Shown here piece by piece: positions 26,627 through 34,813 of a DNA stretch of 64,000 nt. Under the pieces are notes generated by a model that was not told the DNA's origin, made no database searches, and was given only the letters and a program-made list of their open reading frames with translations. Both the position numbers and the translations under genes were made by a program. Location: positions 62,001 through 126,000 of the forward strand of contig NZ_JBNRLS010000004.1 of assembly GCF_050379415.1 (NCBI RefSeq), given 5' to 3'. Within the stretch, counting starts at the first letter, position 1. Every line of letters begins with the position of its first letter. This DNA comes from Marinobacter sp050379415. Lineage in GTDB: Bacteria > Pseudomonadota > Gammaproteobacteria > Pseudomonadales > Oleiphilaceae.

Positions 26627-27211
26627 TCAAGAGTCAATCAGGCTCCGGGCCCATTCCGGCAAGGGTGAGTGGAAGGTTCGCCACTCACCGTCCACCAGGG
26701 CGGCGATGCGCAAAAATGGATCGTCCGCACTGGAATTATCAACAAGGAAAAGCTCATCAACGAGGCCTGCGCATTGACGAAGGTTAGAGAGCGTTCTGGG
26801 AATTCTCGATTCTATTTTCTTTTCAGGCACACTGTGACCGCCCGAACGAACCCTCGACACAACCCGGGCCTTGTTCAGATCAGACAGCTCCAGGTGGAAA
26901 TAAAACATCCTGATCCGATAACCATGGGCCTTGGCGGCACCAACAAAATCCACTTTGGAAGGATGGGAAAACACCGTTTCAAAACAGAAACTCTGGCGCT
27001 CCTCCAGCAGCCGGAACCGCTCCTTTTCTGCAATCAAGGCCGCTTCGTAACTGTGCTTCTCCGGATAATCCGGCCACAACGTACGAGCGATCTTGTCGGC
27101 GTTGACGAACGGAATATTTCGACGGGCCAGAAAACGCTCATAGAAAGTCGATTTGCCGGCGCCATTGCCACCTACCAGCAACCAGAGCTCAGGCTGCGTC
27201 GTCACGGTCAC
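26627..27211 (-). CDS. Zeta-toxin-like P-loop kinase
   Basis: 194 residues. Walker A GGNGAGKST at about residues 13-21; an Asp in VNADKIAR; FETVFSHPSKVDF; and the arginine-rich segment RVRSGGHSVPEKKIESR, all in the order of zeta/PezT-like kinases. Characterised members phosphorylate UDP-N-acetylglucosamine, but some relatives of this stand-alone type use other substrates, so toxicity is an inference. Its start overlaps the upstream antitoxin-like gene by 23 nt, a typical toxin-antitoxin arrangement with the antitoxin first. Confidence 0.85.
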   Translation of the reverse strand: MTVTTQPELWLLVGGNGAGKSTFYERFLARRNIPFVNADKIARTLWPDYPEKHSYEAALIAEKERFRLLEERQSFCFETVFSHPSKVDFVGAAKAHGYRIRMFYFHLELSDLNKARVVSRVRSGGHSVPEKKIESRIPRTLSNLRQCAGLVDELFLVDNSSADDPFLRIAALVDGEWRTFHSPLPEWARSLIDS

Positions 27212-27602
27212 TCAGTGCTTCAAAGCGTCCATTGCGGAACTGGCCAACTTCCCGGCTACCGTCCGGATGAATGGCCTCGAGATAACCCGGCTTTTCCGGA
27301 GAAGACTGGTAGACCGTACGCCCACGGGCAATAGACCGGCCGAGTTCGCCGCTTTCCCGCGCCTGATCCACCTCTGCCCACAGCTCATCACTGCTCACCG
27401 GTTCCGCCGTCACAGGCTCAACCGACACCTTCCGGATACCCTGCAAAATGGCAATCAGATCCTCCGCACTCACCTCCCCGGCAACTGCGCGACCAATCTC
27501 GGCCCAATACTCGATCTGCTTAGGCGTGGAACGCCGATGAACCTGCCCTTCCGCAGCGGCATGGCGAACCAGATTGTCATCAAGGCGAATAGCGGTGGTC
27601 AT
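27189..27602 (-). CDS. ParD-like antitoxin of a zeta-type module
   Basis: 137 residues from MTTAIRLDDNLVRHAAAEG; GGGAGG lies 6 nt upstream. The N-terminal half (IRLDDNLVRHAAAEGQVHRRSTPKQIEYWAEIG) resembles ParD-like ribbon-helix-helix antitoxin proteins that include a sequence for DNA binding; the C-terminal half (about 85-137) is probably the kinase-binding part. It overlaps the start of the zeta-like gene by 23 nt. Autoregulation is likely, and a 5-bp inverted repeat (27648-27662) and a TATACGTATA palindrome lie in its upstream region. Reading frames that extend further upstream run into a REP-like element and are rejected. Confidence 0.8.
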   Translation of the reverse strand: MTTAIRLDDNLVRHAAAEGQVHRRSTPKQIEYWAEIGRAVAGEVSAEDLIAILQGIRKVSVEPVTAEPVSSDELWAEVDQARESGELGRSIARGRTVYQSSPEKPGYLEAIHPDGSREVGQFRNGRFEALSDRDDAA

Positions 27603-27612
27603 GACGGCCTCC

Positions 27613-27662
27613 CGTGTTATACGTATATTGACCAGACTACCACGAATGTTGCGTTTTGCAAC
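27613..27662 (-). promoter_or_regulatory. Candidate promoter/operator of the toxin-antitoxin pair
   Basis: GTTGC-N5-GCAAC (27648-27662) and a TATACGTATA palindrome close to the antitoxin ATG. The latter could contain the -10 box on the minus strand. Placement fits autoregulation by the RHH antitoxin; no experiment-like evidence is available. Confidence 0.4.
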
Positions 27663-27690
27663 GCCCGTTGCATTTTGACGCCTTCCCCCA

Positions 27691-27720
27691 GGGGTCTGAA
27701 GAAAGCCTTCTTCTGACCCC
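27691..27720 (+). repeat. REP-like palindrome, copy 9 (T.T polarity)
   Basis: GGGGTCTGAAGAA, loop AGCC, TTCTTCTGACCCC. Left border side of the vgrG cassette, with copy 10. Confidence 0.95.
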
Positions 27721-27766
27721 ATTTTCAGACCAAGCACCAAAACCCAAGCCAAAGCCTCCAAACTCC

Positions 27767-27796
27767 GGGGTCAGAAGAAAGCCTTCTTCTGACCCC
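27767..27796 (+). repeat. REP-like palindrome, copy 10 (perfect arms)
   Basis: GGGGTCAGAAGAA, loop AGCC, TTCTTCTGACCCC; fully paired. 25 nt from the stop codon of the last cassette gene. Confidence 0.95.
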
Positions 27797-27821
27797 AACT
27801 TCATGCTAGCCCTCAGACCTA

Positions 27822-28904
27822 TCAAATCGGCCAAGCCCCCTCCGGCCGAATCTCCCGATACTCCTGCAATGAAACCTTACCCAGCTGCGGCGTCAGCTTG
27901 CACACCCGGCTCCCCCAGGGATAGCTCCGCAGCCTATTCAACAGCTCTACCCCTCCCCCGTGCTTCCAGGCTTCAATATCCAGATCGCGCCAGTAGCGCG
28001 GATTGCGCCCGGTCTTTTCATCGTGCTCCCGGGTCACCGGATCCAGATGGCGAAACGGTTCCAGGCGGGGTACATCCGGCAGGGGCTGGGTTACATCCAT
28101 GTAGCGCTGGAGCATGTCCCAGAGGGCGAGGACTTCGGTTTTAGAAGCTTCAATACCGCTGAGCCAAGTCTGGTTAAAGGTTTTCTGAGTGTATCGGTGG
28201 ACGAACATTAACCGGTAAAAAATACCTCCTTGTTGAACAACTCGCTCGACATAGGCGTCAAACTCCACAAATGGCGCTTCAAAGAAACGTTTCCGCCCCA
28301 ACGCAAAACGGACCTGGCCGGTAACCCGATTGAATTCACTGCAGCCATCTTCAAGGGACTTATCGAACTTCTCCTCAAGCTGTTTTTCGAAGGGCTTCAG
28401 AAAAAAGCCGATTCCAGTGCTCATGATCCAGTTTGTCGTCATTGGCGTTACCCATATGGCAAAAACAAACCACCCGAGTGATAGCAGGAAACCCACTACC
28501 AGAACAATTGCAGCTCCTGCAGAGGTGAAATTCGGCTGGCTGACAAGCTCCGCTGCTCCCCAAACAATCAATGCAATTCCGCTTAGCCATAGGAAGAGCA
28601 CCCACACTAAAGGGATTACCAGAATCAACGCCTTGAGGCCCAACTTTCCGTTCAAAAACCGAATTCGTTGGTGATCCCACCACCAGTCTTGATCGATAAA
28701 ATCAGGATCATCTTTCTCATGCCCTTGAACGGCCTCAACATCCTCTATCGTCTGCAAATAGGGAATTACTCCCGCGTATTCGCCAAAAGGCTGTAATTCT
28801 TCACCAATCCGTTGTCTTTTTACCGGGCTATCGGGCAACGGCTCTGCATTAATCCCTCTATAGGCGGTATTCGCGGGTTTTAACATTCCTTGTCCTTGAT
28901 TCAT
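27822..28904 (-). CDS. Two-helix membrane protein downstream of a T6SS effector; candidate immunity or accessory protein
   Basis: 360 residues. Cytosolic N-terminal region (1-85), two hydrophobic segments (about 90-122 and 128-157, rich in Leu, Val, Ile, Trp), then a hydrophilic C-terminal domain of about 190 residues with several Trp and Arg motifs (WGSRVCKLTPQLGKVS). It resembles DUF6708-type proteins seen next to T6SS effectors, but this family call is tentative. Its ATG overlaps the effector stop codon by 4 nt (ATGA), so it is co-translated with a putative membrane-active toxin; an inner-membrane immunity protein would fit. A+T-richer than its surroundings. Confidence 0.65.
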   Translation of the reverse strand: MNQGQGMLKPANTAYRGINAEPLPDSPVKRQRIGEELQPFGEYAGVIPYLQTIEDVEAVQGHEKDDPDFIDQDWWWDHQRIRFLNGKLGLKALILVIPLVWVLFLWLSGIALIVWGAAELVSQPNFTSAGAAIVLVVGFLLSLGWFVFAIWVTPMTTNWIMSTGIGFFLKPFEKQLEEKFDKSLEDGCSEFNRVTGQVRFALGRKRFFEAPFVEFDAYVERVVQQGGIFYRLMFVHRYTQKTFNQTWLSGIEASKTEVLALWDMLQRYMDVTQPLPDVPRLEPFRHLDPVTREHDEKTGRNPRYWRDLDIEAWKHGGGVELLNRLRSYPWGSRVCKLTPQLGKVSLQEYREIRPEGAWPI

Positions 28905-31900
28905 GTGGCTACCTCAGTGAAATACCAATACGGCGAATCCGGTTGGCCGTATGGATCAAATATTTTACGGGCTTTGGGAGGCGGGCTACTGTGACGCGAC
29001 ACATCAAACGGTTCGTAATTCTCAAAAACCGGGGCAGGGAAAACCAGCGGCCCAATCTCTGTATTGATCGTGGCCTGCAGTCCAACTCTTACTCGAGTTG
29101 TAACCGATTCTTCGTAGAATAGGCTCTTGTAATCGCAATCCTGAAACTCGCGCTTGACCAAAAACCGTACAGCGGATTGATCGGGCAGAGACCGTCTTGC
29201 CGTAATTTTCGTGAGTGGCGTCGCCTTAAGGAGCCGTAAATTGGTAACTGATTCGAAAACGCCAGTGACAGGAATATCTGTACTGGATGAAGAGTAGGCT
29301 ACCTCTTGTACAACCACATTTAAGGGGTTAGCCGGAAGGTTTGCACGTGGCTCATGGTTTAGTCTCAGTCGGCCAATAAGTGGAAACCGGACTGTAATGA
29401 CATAATCATCCCCATCAGGTAAATATTCAGGATGAGAGAGCTCTGGATCCGGAGTGATGTCACGGTATTTCTGGGCTGTTACGTAAATTGGTGAAAGCAA
29501 TGAAAGTAGTTGACTGTAGAAAGCCTCACCGCTTTCATCCCCCGCCGTATCGCTTGGATATGTGCCCAAGGGACCTCGCTTGAGCAACTTCGTAAACTCC
29601 TCGTCCGCAACTTGTCCTGCGTATAAATTTCCGCCGACAATCATGCCCATACCGAGAATCGCCCATCCCCAACCGGGAATGGCCAATAACGTCGCCATAA
29701 GAGGAGACGAAACAAAAACCAGACCTCCAACCAAGGCGATCGCGTGTCCTGCAGCGGAATCAAAATCTTTATTGGAGAGACAAATACGCATCTCCCAGCC
29801 GCTCAATACAATGCCCACTGCTCCCGCGACGAAACTTGCCAGCCCGACGGTACGAACCAAAGTCTGCGCCCTAACACGCGTAAGTCTGTTACCAATGAAG
29901 AACCAATTTTTTACGTCGAATAACGGCCTCGTAGCGATTCGATAAAATCGGGTAGAGCCCTTCAAATCAGCATCCGGAGCCCCCAGCACCTGGCTCATTT
30001 TAAGGGATGCTGCAATCAGCTCAGATAATGATCCGGCGAATGGTTTTGCCATCCCGAGCAAAACGTACTCCGGGTTTGAGTTCCGGGCCTTCCAAACCAT
30101 CTGAGCCTCAACAAACAAATTAAACGCCGCCAAAGCCACTAACCCACGAGAAACGACTGGACCATCAACCACTCGACCCACTCGCTTTGCGAAGTCCACT
30201 TTCACCAAACTCAGCTTTTTCGCTTCTTCGTGGCCCTCGGCAACGTAGAAAACCATAGTACCGGCAGCCACTTTGTTGATCGTGTCCTCAAATTCACTCG
30301 CTGCACGCGCGGGGCTCGTTGAAGCCGTCACCTGCCCGGACTCATCAAGCAGGTCTGCATACAGATAATCGTTCTTCCGAGTCAGCACCCCCTCGGTGCG
30401 ATCAAACTCCGTCAGCCCGCGATTCAGCCCGTTACCCTGCACTCCGAGGATCGTGCCCTCGCTGACAGCACGTGCCCTGTCCATAACCCGGATACCGGCG
30501 AGATCAGGGTCCGCGAGCACCATATTGGATGCAGCCGCCTGCATCACGCGCTGTAGTTCAATCTGCTCAACGGCCCCCTGTTCGATCAGGCGCCTGGACA
30601 CAGTCAGAACAGCGGCACTCCATTCGCTTAGTGAGCCAGAAATAAGCCCTCCGACTTTGCCGGCATTGGAGAGATCTTTCAGTGTGCTATCGCCCGAATC
30701 CCTCTCGCTAATCTGTTTTTCGAGGTACACAAGGGATTGCAGATTAAGCCGATCCAGCAAGGCCTCATCGATTTCCGTCTGACTCTGTGCTAATTCTGCA
30801 AGCGACTGGTATGGCGACATTTTTCCGGGCCCTGACTCATCCCCAGCACCAGCTCGCTCCTGAGGCGCCCAAGCTTCAAGGAACCGTTCATCGGTTATCC
30901 AGTTTTTCAGGGTGGCATATATGCTCTCGTCACAGGACTTGCCTTGAGCCTTTACAACGCCCGGGATCTGTTGAAGTACATTTATCAGATCGGCCGCAAG
31001 CAGATAGGCTTCGCAGATGGCGTGATCACCGCATTCCCGGTAGTCATTCAGGGCAGCAGCGAATGACGGTTCGGTCAGAAAGTTACGAGCCCGCTCAACA
31101 TGCTCATCTATCACGCGAATGGCATGGTCTTTTTCCTCGGTATCAAGCACCTTATCCAGTTTTTGTCGGTCGATGGCACTTGCATAACGAGACAAATTGG
31201 AAGGGCTACCATCCGGCTGAGGATCGAAAATGGCCTGGCGAATCAGCATCGCAGAATGAACTATTGGATTGCTCTGGATCGAAATATCCACGGCATCCAG
31301 GTAATGCAGGGCCAGGTGTAGCTGCGCAAGAGAATGGCGGAGACGGAAAATGGGGTCTGGAATAGCTATGCCGACGAGGCCTTTTTGTTCGCGAAGTTCA
31401 GCAATCAAATCCTCTCCGGGGGCACACTTCAATTCGAGATCAATCGCGACGCTGGATCCCTCCTCGCCTTGCTTTATCCGATCAGCGAGTTTTACGCAAA
31501 GCTCACCCTCACCAGGTCCCTCAAACCCCTCCTTAAAATCGCTGGGGTTCTCCAACATCAACTCGATGCCAAGATCCCTTGCCCGAAGTCCATCCACCTG
31601 CTTAATCGGCGATGCGGGGTAACCGCGGGCAAAGTTGATGTCATCGACAAAGGCCGCTGGCCAGGCATGATCTATGTTCGTTGTCCTGGTCCGCAGCGCT
31701 TTCGAATCCTGCTCCAGCCGACGGACATACTGCCAATCCCACTGCACTTCGCTGTAGGCGACCCGAACGTCCTGGATAACGGCTTGCCCCTGCAACATGG
31801 CCGGGACGAGGATGTCGTGCTGCCACTCGCCCACAGCCGGCCGGGCGCGGAAGCTCTCGGAGGGCTTCGCCTCCCACTCAGTGCGCGCCGATTGCACATC

Positions 31901-32269
31901 CACATCACTCATCATGCCGTCGGCATTGATCTCGAGTTCCCGCCACAGCGTGTCGCCACGAAAAACGTAGAGGTAGCCGGGTCTCAGGAGCGCCACGCTT
32001 CGTCCGGTGTGGAAGGTCAGGCCGACGGATTTCACCGGCAGATTGCTCTGGATCTCGGCCAGGGGCTTGATTCTCAGGAGGGTGTTTTCCTGATACTCCT
32101 CCTGCTCAATGTTGGAACGGGCCCGCTCCACCAGCAGAATGGTCAGGGGGCCGCCGGCCCGGGTGGGGACCTTCAGAACCAGATTGCCGGGTTCATTGTC
32201 ATCGTACTCAGCTCGCCGGCGCAGGGAGTGGTCCAGGTTCTCATCGGTGAAGTTCACAAGATCGGTCAT
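28901..32269 (-). CDS. T6SS effector, toxin VasX N-terminal region-like
   Basis: 1122 residues. The N-terminal part carries VALLRPGYLYVFRGDTLWRE near residue 110, the hallmark of VasX/BTH_I2691-type effectors that ride on VgrG. The middle (about 250-750) is helical with no known domain visible. Around residues 800-885 there are two or three hydrophobic segments (LASFVAGAVGIVLSG, ALVGGLVFVSSPLMATLLAI), suggesting a pore-forming or membrane-acting toxin; the last 230 residues are soluble. The ATG overlaps the vgrG stop by 4 nt. The first 200 codons have G+C like vgrG (36 of 60 at 31921-31980), the rest is much lower (24 of 60 at 29461-29520), pointing to a mosaic gene. Confidence 0.75.
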   Translation of the reverse strand: MTDLVNFTDENLDHSLRRRAEYDDNEPGNLVLKVPTRAGGPLTILLVERARSNIEQEEYQENTLLRIKPLAEIQSNLPVKSVGLTFHTGRSVALLRPGYLYVFRGDTLWRELEINADGMMSDVDVQSARTEWEAKPSESFRARPAVGEWQHDILVPAMLQGQAVIQDVRVAYSEVQWDWQYVRRLEQDSKALRTRTTNIDHAWPAAFVDDINFARGYPASPIKQVDGLRARDLGIELMLENPSDFKEGFEGPGEGELCVKLADRIKQGEEGSSVAIDLELKCAPGEDLIAELREQKGLVGIAIPDPIFRLRHSLAQLHLALHYLDAVDISIQSNPIVHSAMLIRQAIFDPQPDGSPSNLSRYASAIDRQKLDKVLDTEEKDHAIRVIDEHVERARNFLTEPSFAAALNDYRECGDHAICEAYLLAADLINVLQQIPGVVKAQGKSCDESIYATLKNWITDERFLEAWAPQERAGAGDESGPGKMSPYQSLAELAQSQTEIDEALLDRLNLQSLVYLEKQISERDSGDSTLKDLSNAGKVGGLISGSLSEWSAAVLTVSRRLIEQGAVEQIELQRVMQAAASNMVLADPDLAGIRVMDRARAVSEGTILGVQGNGLNRGLTEFDRTEGVLTRKNDYLYADLLDESGQVTASTSPARAASEFEDTINKVAAGTMVFYVAEGHEEAKKLSLVKVDFAKRVGRVVDGPVVSRGLVALAAFNLFVEAQMVWKARNSNPEYVLLGMAKPFAGSLSELIAASLKMSQVLGAPDADLKGSTRFYRIATRPLFDVKNWFFIGNRLTRVRAQTLVRTVGLASFVAGAVGIVLSGWEMRICLSNKDFDSAAGHAIALVGGLVFVSSPLMATLLAIPGWGWAILGMGMIVGGNLYAGQVADEEFTKLLKRGPLGTYPSDTAGDESGEAFYSQLLSLLSPIYVTAQKYRDITPDPELSHPEYLPDGDDYVITVRFPLIGRLRLNHEPRANLPANPLNVVVQEVAYSSSSTDIPVTGVFESVTNLRLLKATPLTKITARRSLPDQSAVRFLVKREFQDCDYKSLFYEESVTTRVRVGLQATINTEIGPLVFPAPVFENYEPFDVSRHSSPPPKARKIFDPYGQPDSPYWYFTEVAT

Positions 32270-34443
32270 TCCTTTGACCCCTTATCCGAAACGGTTTCAA
32301 CGGTTACTTCTTCCGGTGTCGATTGGCCACCGATGATGTCCACGATCAACATTCTTTCCGGCGTTTTATACCCGTCGTGGACGACGTTTTCCGGGCCGGG
32401 CGTCTGGCGCTGATCCATGGTCGCCAGTGCTGCAGGACTTACCGATTCCGGTGGAACACCCTCAAGCAGCCGGGGCAACTCCGGGAGGCTCGCAGACTGG
32501 CCGGAACCCCTTCCCGGCGCACCGCCGGAATTGATCTTTATCCCCGGACCGCTCAGGGTCACGCCACTGGCGTCCAGCTTGATGAAGCTGCCGCCGCCGG
32601 AGATGGTGAGTTCCGCTCCTGCATCCAGGACAACCTTGGAGCCGGCCTTGTGGTGGACTTCGGTACCGGCTTCGGAGGCCATGGTGTGGCCGGTCTTCTG
32701 GTGGAAAGTGCCGGTTATGGTCTGGCTGCAGTCGGCCTCTATGGACACCCGTTTTTCCCCATTGGTGGTGCAGTGCTCCGTGCCTTTCACATGGCTGAAG
32801 TTCTGCCCCTCCACGGTTCGGTGACTGTCGTTCCGGATGACCTCGGTGCGGTTGTGTTCGGTGAGCAGGTCCAGGTTTTTCTGGGCATGAATGTAGACCT
32901 GCTCTTCTCCCGCCTCGTCCTCGAAGCGCAGCTCATTGCTGCCCTCGCCTTTATGGGTCTTGGTTCTCAGGGTGGTGCGGGTCTTGTGCGCCGGTAGTTC
33001 GTACGGTGGCTGATTGGTGGCGTGGTAGGTTCGGCCGGTGATGATGGGTTGGTCCGGATCGCCGTCCAGGAAGCTGACGATCACTTCGTGGCCGATGCGG
33101 GGCAGCGCCATGAACCCGTACTGGCCGCCGGCCCAGCCCTGGCTGACTCTTAACCAGGCGCTGCTGTGTTCGTTGTTTTTCGAGTATCGGTCCCACGGAA
33201 ACCGGACCTTGACCCGACCGTGCTCGTCGCAGTGGATTTCCTCGCCCTCCGGGCCGGTGACGATGGCGATCTGGGGGCCGTCCATGCAGGGTTTGTGTTC
33301 GCAGCTCGGGCACCAGGTTCGGTCGGCGGGCACAACGCTAAAGAAGTTGTGATAGGTGGTCGGTTCCTGACCGCCCTCCTCTTCCAGGGCCCGGGGCTGT
33401 TTGCCGGTATGGGTAACGGCGGTGAGCAGCCACTCCCGATTCAGGGCTTCGTTGTCATGGTCGGTGAGCGCGACTTTGGCGCCGGGGGCTAAATCCGGTC
33501 GGTTGCTTTCTCCGTGGCCGGTGGCCGCATCGTTTCTCAGAGCGTCCAGGCGGGCCCGGGTGAAGGGCTGGCCGCTGGCGTCGGCCTTGTAGCGACCCGG
33601 GTAGTCGTAGTGCTGGTAGTCTTCCCGGTGGTTCAGGTCGGCGTCCGCCTGCTCGTGCAGCAGGGCGTAGGCGGGATTTTTGAAGGTGTAGTCCTTAAGG
33701 GCCACCGAGCCAGCCCGGACCCGCTCCTGGTATTTGAAGCGGAAAATACAGGGTTGCCGGGTACTGCCCCCGGCCCGGCCGTTGTAGGGTGCCGGCTCCA
33801 GTTTCGGGGCATCGCCATGGTGATCGGCAAAAATCAGGGCCGGTTGGTCTTCCCCATCCACACTGCCGTGCTGGTAGCGGTAATGCCAGCCTTCCTCGGC
33901 GGCCAGCCTTTCGATAAAGGCCAGGTCGCTTTCCCGGTGCTGGACGCAGTATTCCCGTTCCTGAGGGCCCCGCTTGAGATCGAAAATCGTATCCACAATG
34001 CCCCGCTCTTCCAGCAGGGTGCGGACGATGGTCTCCGGGCTCTGGCCCTGGAAGATACGGCTGTTGTGCATCAGACCCAGGCGCCAGAGCGGGGGCTGGA
34101 ATAACACTTCGTAACGGGTACGCCGATGGCCGGTGTCGCCCCGGGCGAATTCGTTGACCACGCCGGTGAAACGGCGCAGGGGTTGGCCGTCCTGCCAGAC
34201 CACCAGGTCAACGGGTTGTTCCAGCATGGATTCGGCAGAGACGTCGGGATCGGTGCTGGCCAGTTCCAGTCGGCCCTGGAACAGCTCGGAGAGGCTCTCG
34301 GTCAGCGCAAAGGCGACCACGGCGAAATGATCAGAGGGGAAGTCACCGACACGGGCGGTGAACTGCAGTCCGCTTGCCTGGGGCATGTCTTCAGTCCTTG
34401 AAGGGTTGATTCGGTCCGTTGAATCGGTGCGGGTTTTGGCCAT
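32266..34443 (-). CDS. vgrG: Type VI secretion tip protein VgrG
   Basis: 725 residues. VgrG forms the trimeric spike of the T6SS and carries effectors. The gp27-like part spans about 20-400 (FTARVGDFPSDHFAVVAF; YCVQHRESDLAFIERLAAEE), then the gp5 OB-fold (IAVVTGPEGEEIHCDEHGRV, DGDPDQPIITG) and a beta-helix of short repeats (about 530-650). The 75-residue tail after INSGGAPGRGSG is Pro/Ser-rich and may be the effector-binding or specificity region. The start could also be 34386 (MPQASGLQFT), which has AAGGA at 8 nt; the longer form has AAGGA at 4 nt. No other T6SS structural genes are in the window, so it is an orphan vgrG cassette. Confidence 0.93.
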   Translation of the reverse strand: MAKTRTDSTDRINPSRTEDMPQASGLQFTARVGDFPSDHFAVVAFALTESLSELFQGRLELASTDPDVSAESMLEQPVDLVVWQDGQPLRRFTGVVNEFARGDTGHRRTRYEVLFQPPLWRLGLMHNSRIFQGQSPETIVRTLLEERGIVDTIFDLKRGPQEREYCVQHRESDLAFIERLAAEEGWHYRYQHGSVDGEDQPALIFADHHGDAPKLEPAPYNGRAGGSTRQPCIFRFKYQERVRAGSVALKDYTFKNPAYALLHEQADADLNHREDYQHYDYPGRYKADASGQPFTRARLDALRNDAATGHGESNRPDLAPGAKVALTDHDNEALNREWLLTAVTHTGKQPRALEEEGGQEPTTYHNFFSVVPADRTWCPSCEHKPCMDGPQIAIVTGPEGEEIHCDEHGRVKVRFPWDRYSKNNEHSSAWLRVSQGWAGGQYGFMALPRIGHEVIVSFLDGDPDQPIITGRTYHATNQPPYELPAHKTRTTLRTKTHKGEGSNELRFEDEAGEEQVYIHAQKNLDLLTEHNRTEVIRNDSHRTVEGQNFSHVKGTEHCTTNGEKRVSIEADCSQTITGTFHQKTGHTMASEAGTEVHHKAGSKVVLDAGAELTISGGGSFIKLDASGVTLSGPGIKINSGGAPGRGSGQSASLPELPRLLEGVPPESVSPAALATMDQRQTPGPENVVHDGYKTPERMLIVDIIGGQSTPEEVTVETVSDKGSKE

Positions 34444-34534
34444 CGGATCCTTGATGGGGGGGAGCCCGCGAAGTTGGAGAAGGTACCAGCGGTTTGGGAG
34501 AAAATCCAGGGTTTGGGGGGGTGGACGTGAAGAT

Positions 34535-34564
34535 GGGGTCAGATGAACAAGTTCATCAGACCCC
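34535..34564 (+). repeat. REP-like palindrome, copy 11 (A.A polarity)
   Basis: GGGGTCAGATGAA, loop CAAG, TTCATCAGACCCC. In the 370-nt divergent gap between vgrG and the oxidoreductase; a half-copy GAGACCCCTGAG is at 34572-34583. Confidence 0.95.
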
Positions 34565-34604
34565 TGAGCATGAGACCCCTGAGTAGGGCCTTGAGCAAGA
34601 CCTT

Positions 34605-34634
34605 GGGGTCTGAAGAAAGCCTTCTTCTGACCCC
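34605..34634 (+). repeat. REP-like palindrome, copy 12 (T.T polarity)
   Basis: GGGGTCTGAAGAA, loop AGCC, TTCTTCTGACCCC; identical to copy 9. Confidence 0.95.
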
Positions 34635-34670
34635 GCCTTTACCCGGAAGCTTTTGGGGTGGGCTGAACTT

Positions 34671-34700
34671 GGGGTCAGATGAAGGTTTTCATCAGACCCC
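34671..34700 (+). repeat. REP-like palindrome, copy 13 (A.A polarity)
   Basis: GGGGTCAGATGAA, loop GGTT, TTCATCAGACCCC. Third in the A.A, T.T, A.A alternation. The rest of the gap (34701-34813) should hold the oxidoreductase promoter; no strong box was assigned. Confidence 0.95.
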
Positions 34701-34813
34701 TGAGGCAGATCCTGACCTCGAATTAGCCCCCAAGATGTGGATCATTGACCCACCGTCTATTCTCCGGCACTCTAATCTGGTTTCATCATGCAACCTAAAT
34801 AGGTGGTACTCCA

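Noticed and set aside
26627..34443. Prophage or integrative element covering the accessory region
   Set aside because: No integrase, attachment-site duplication, capsid or transposase gene is visible; only vgrG recalls phage, as expected for T6SS.
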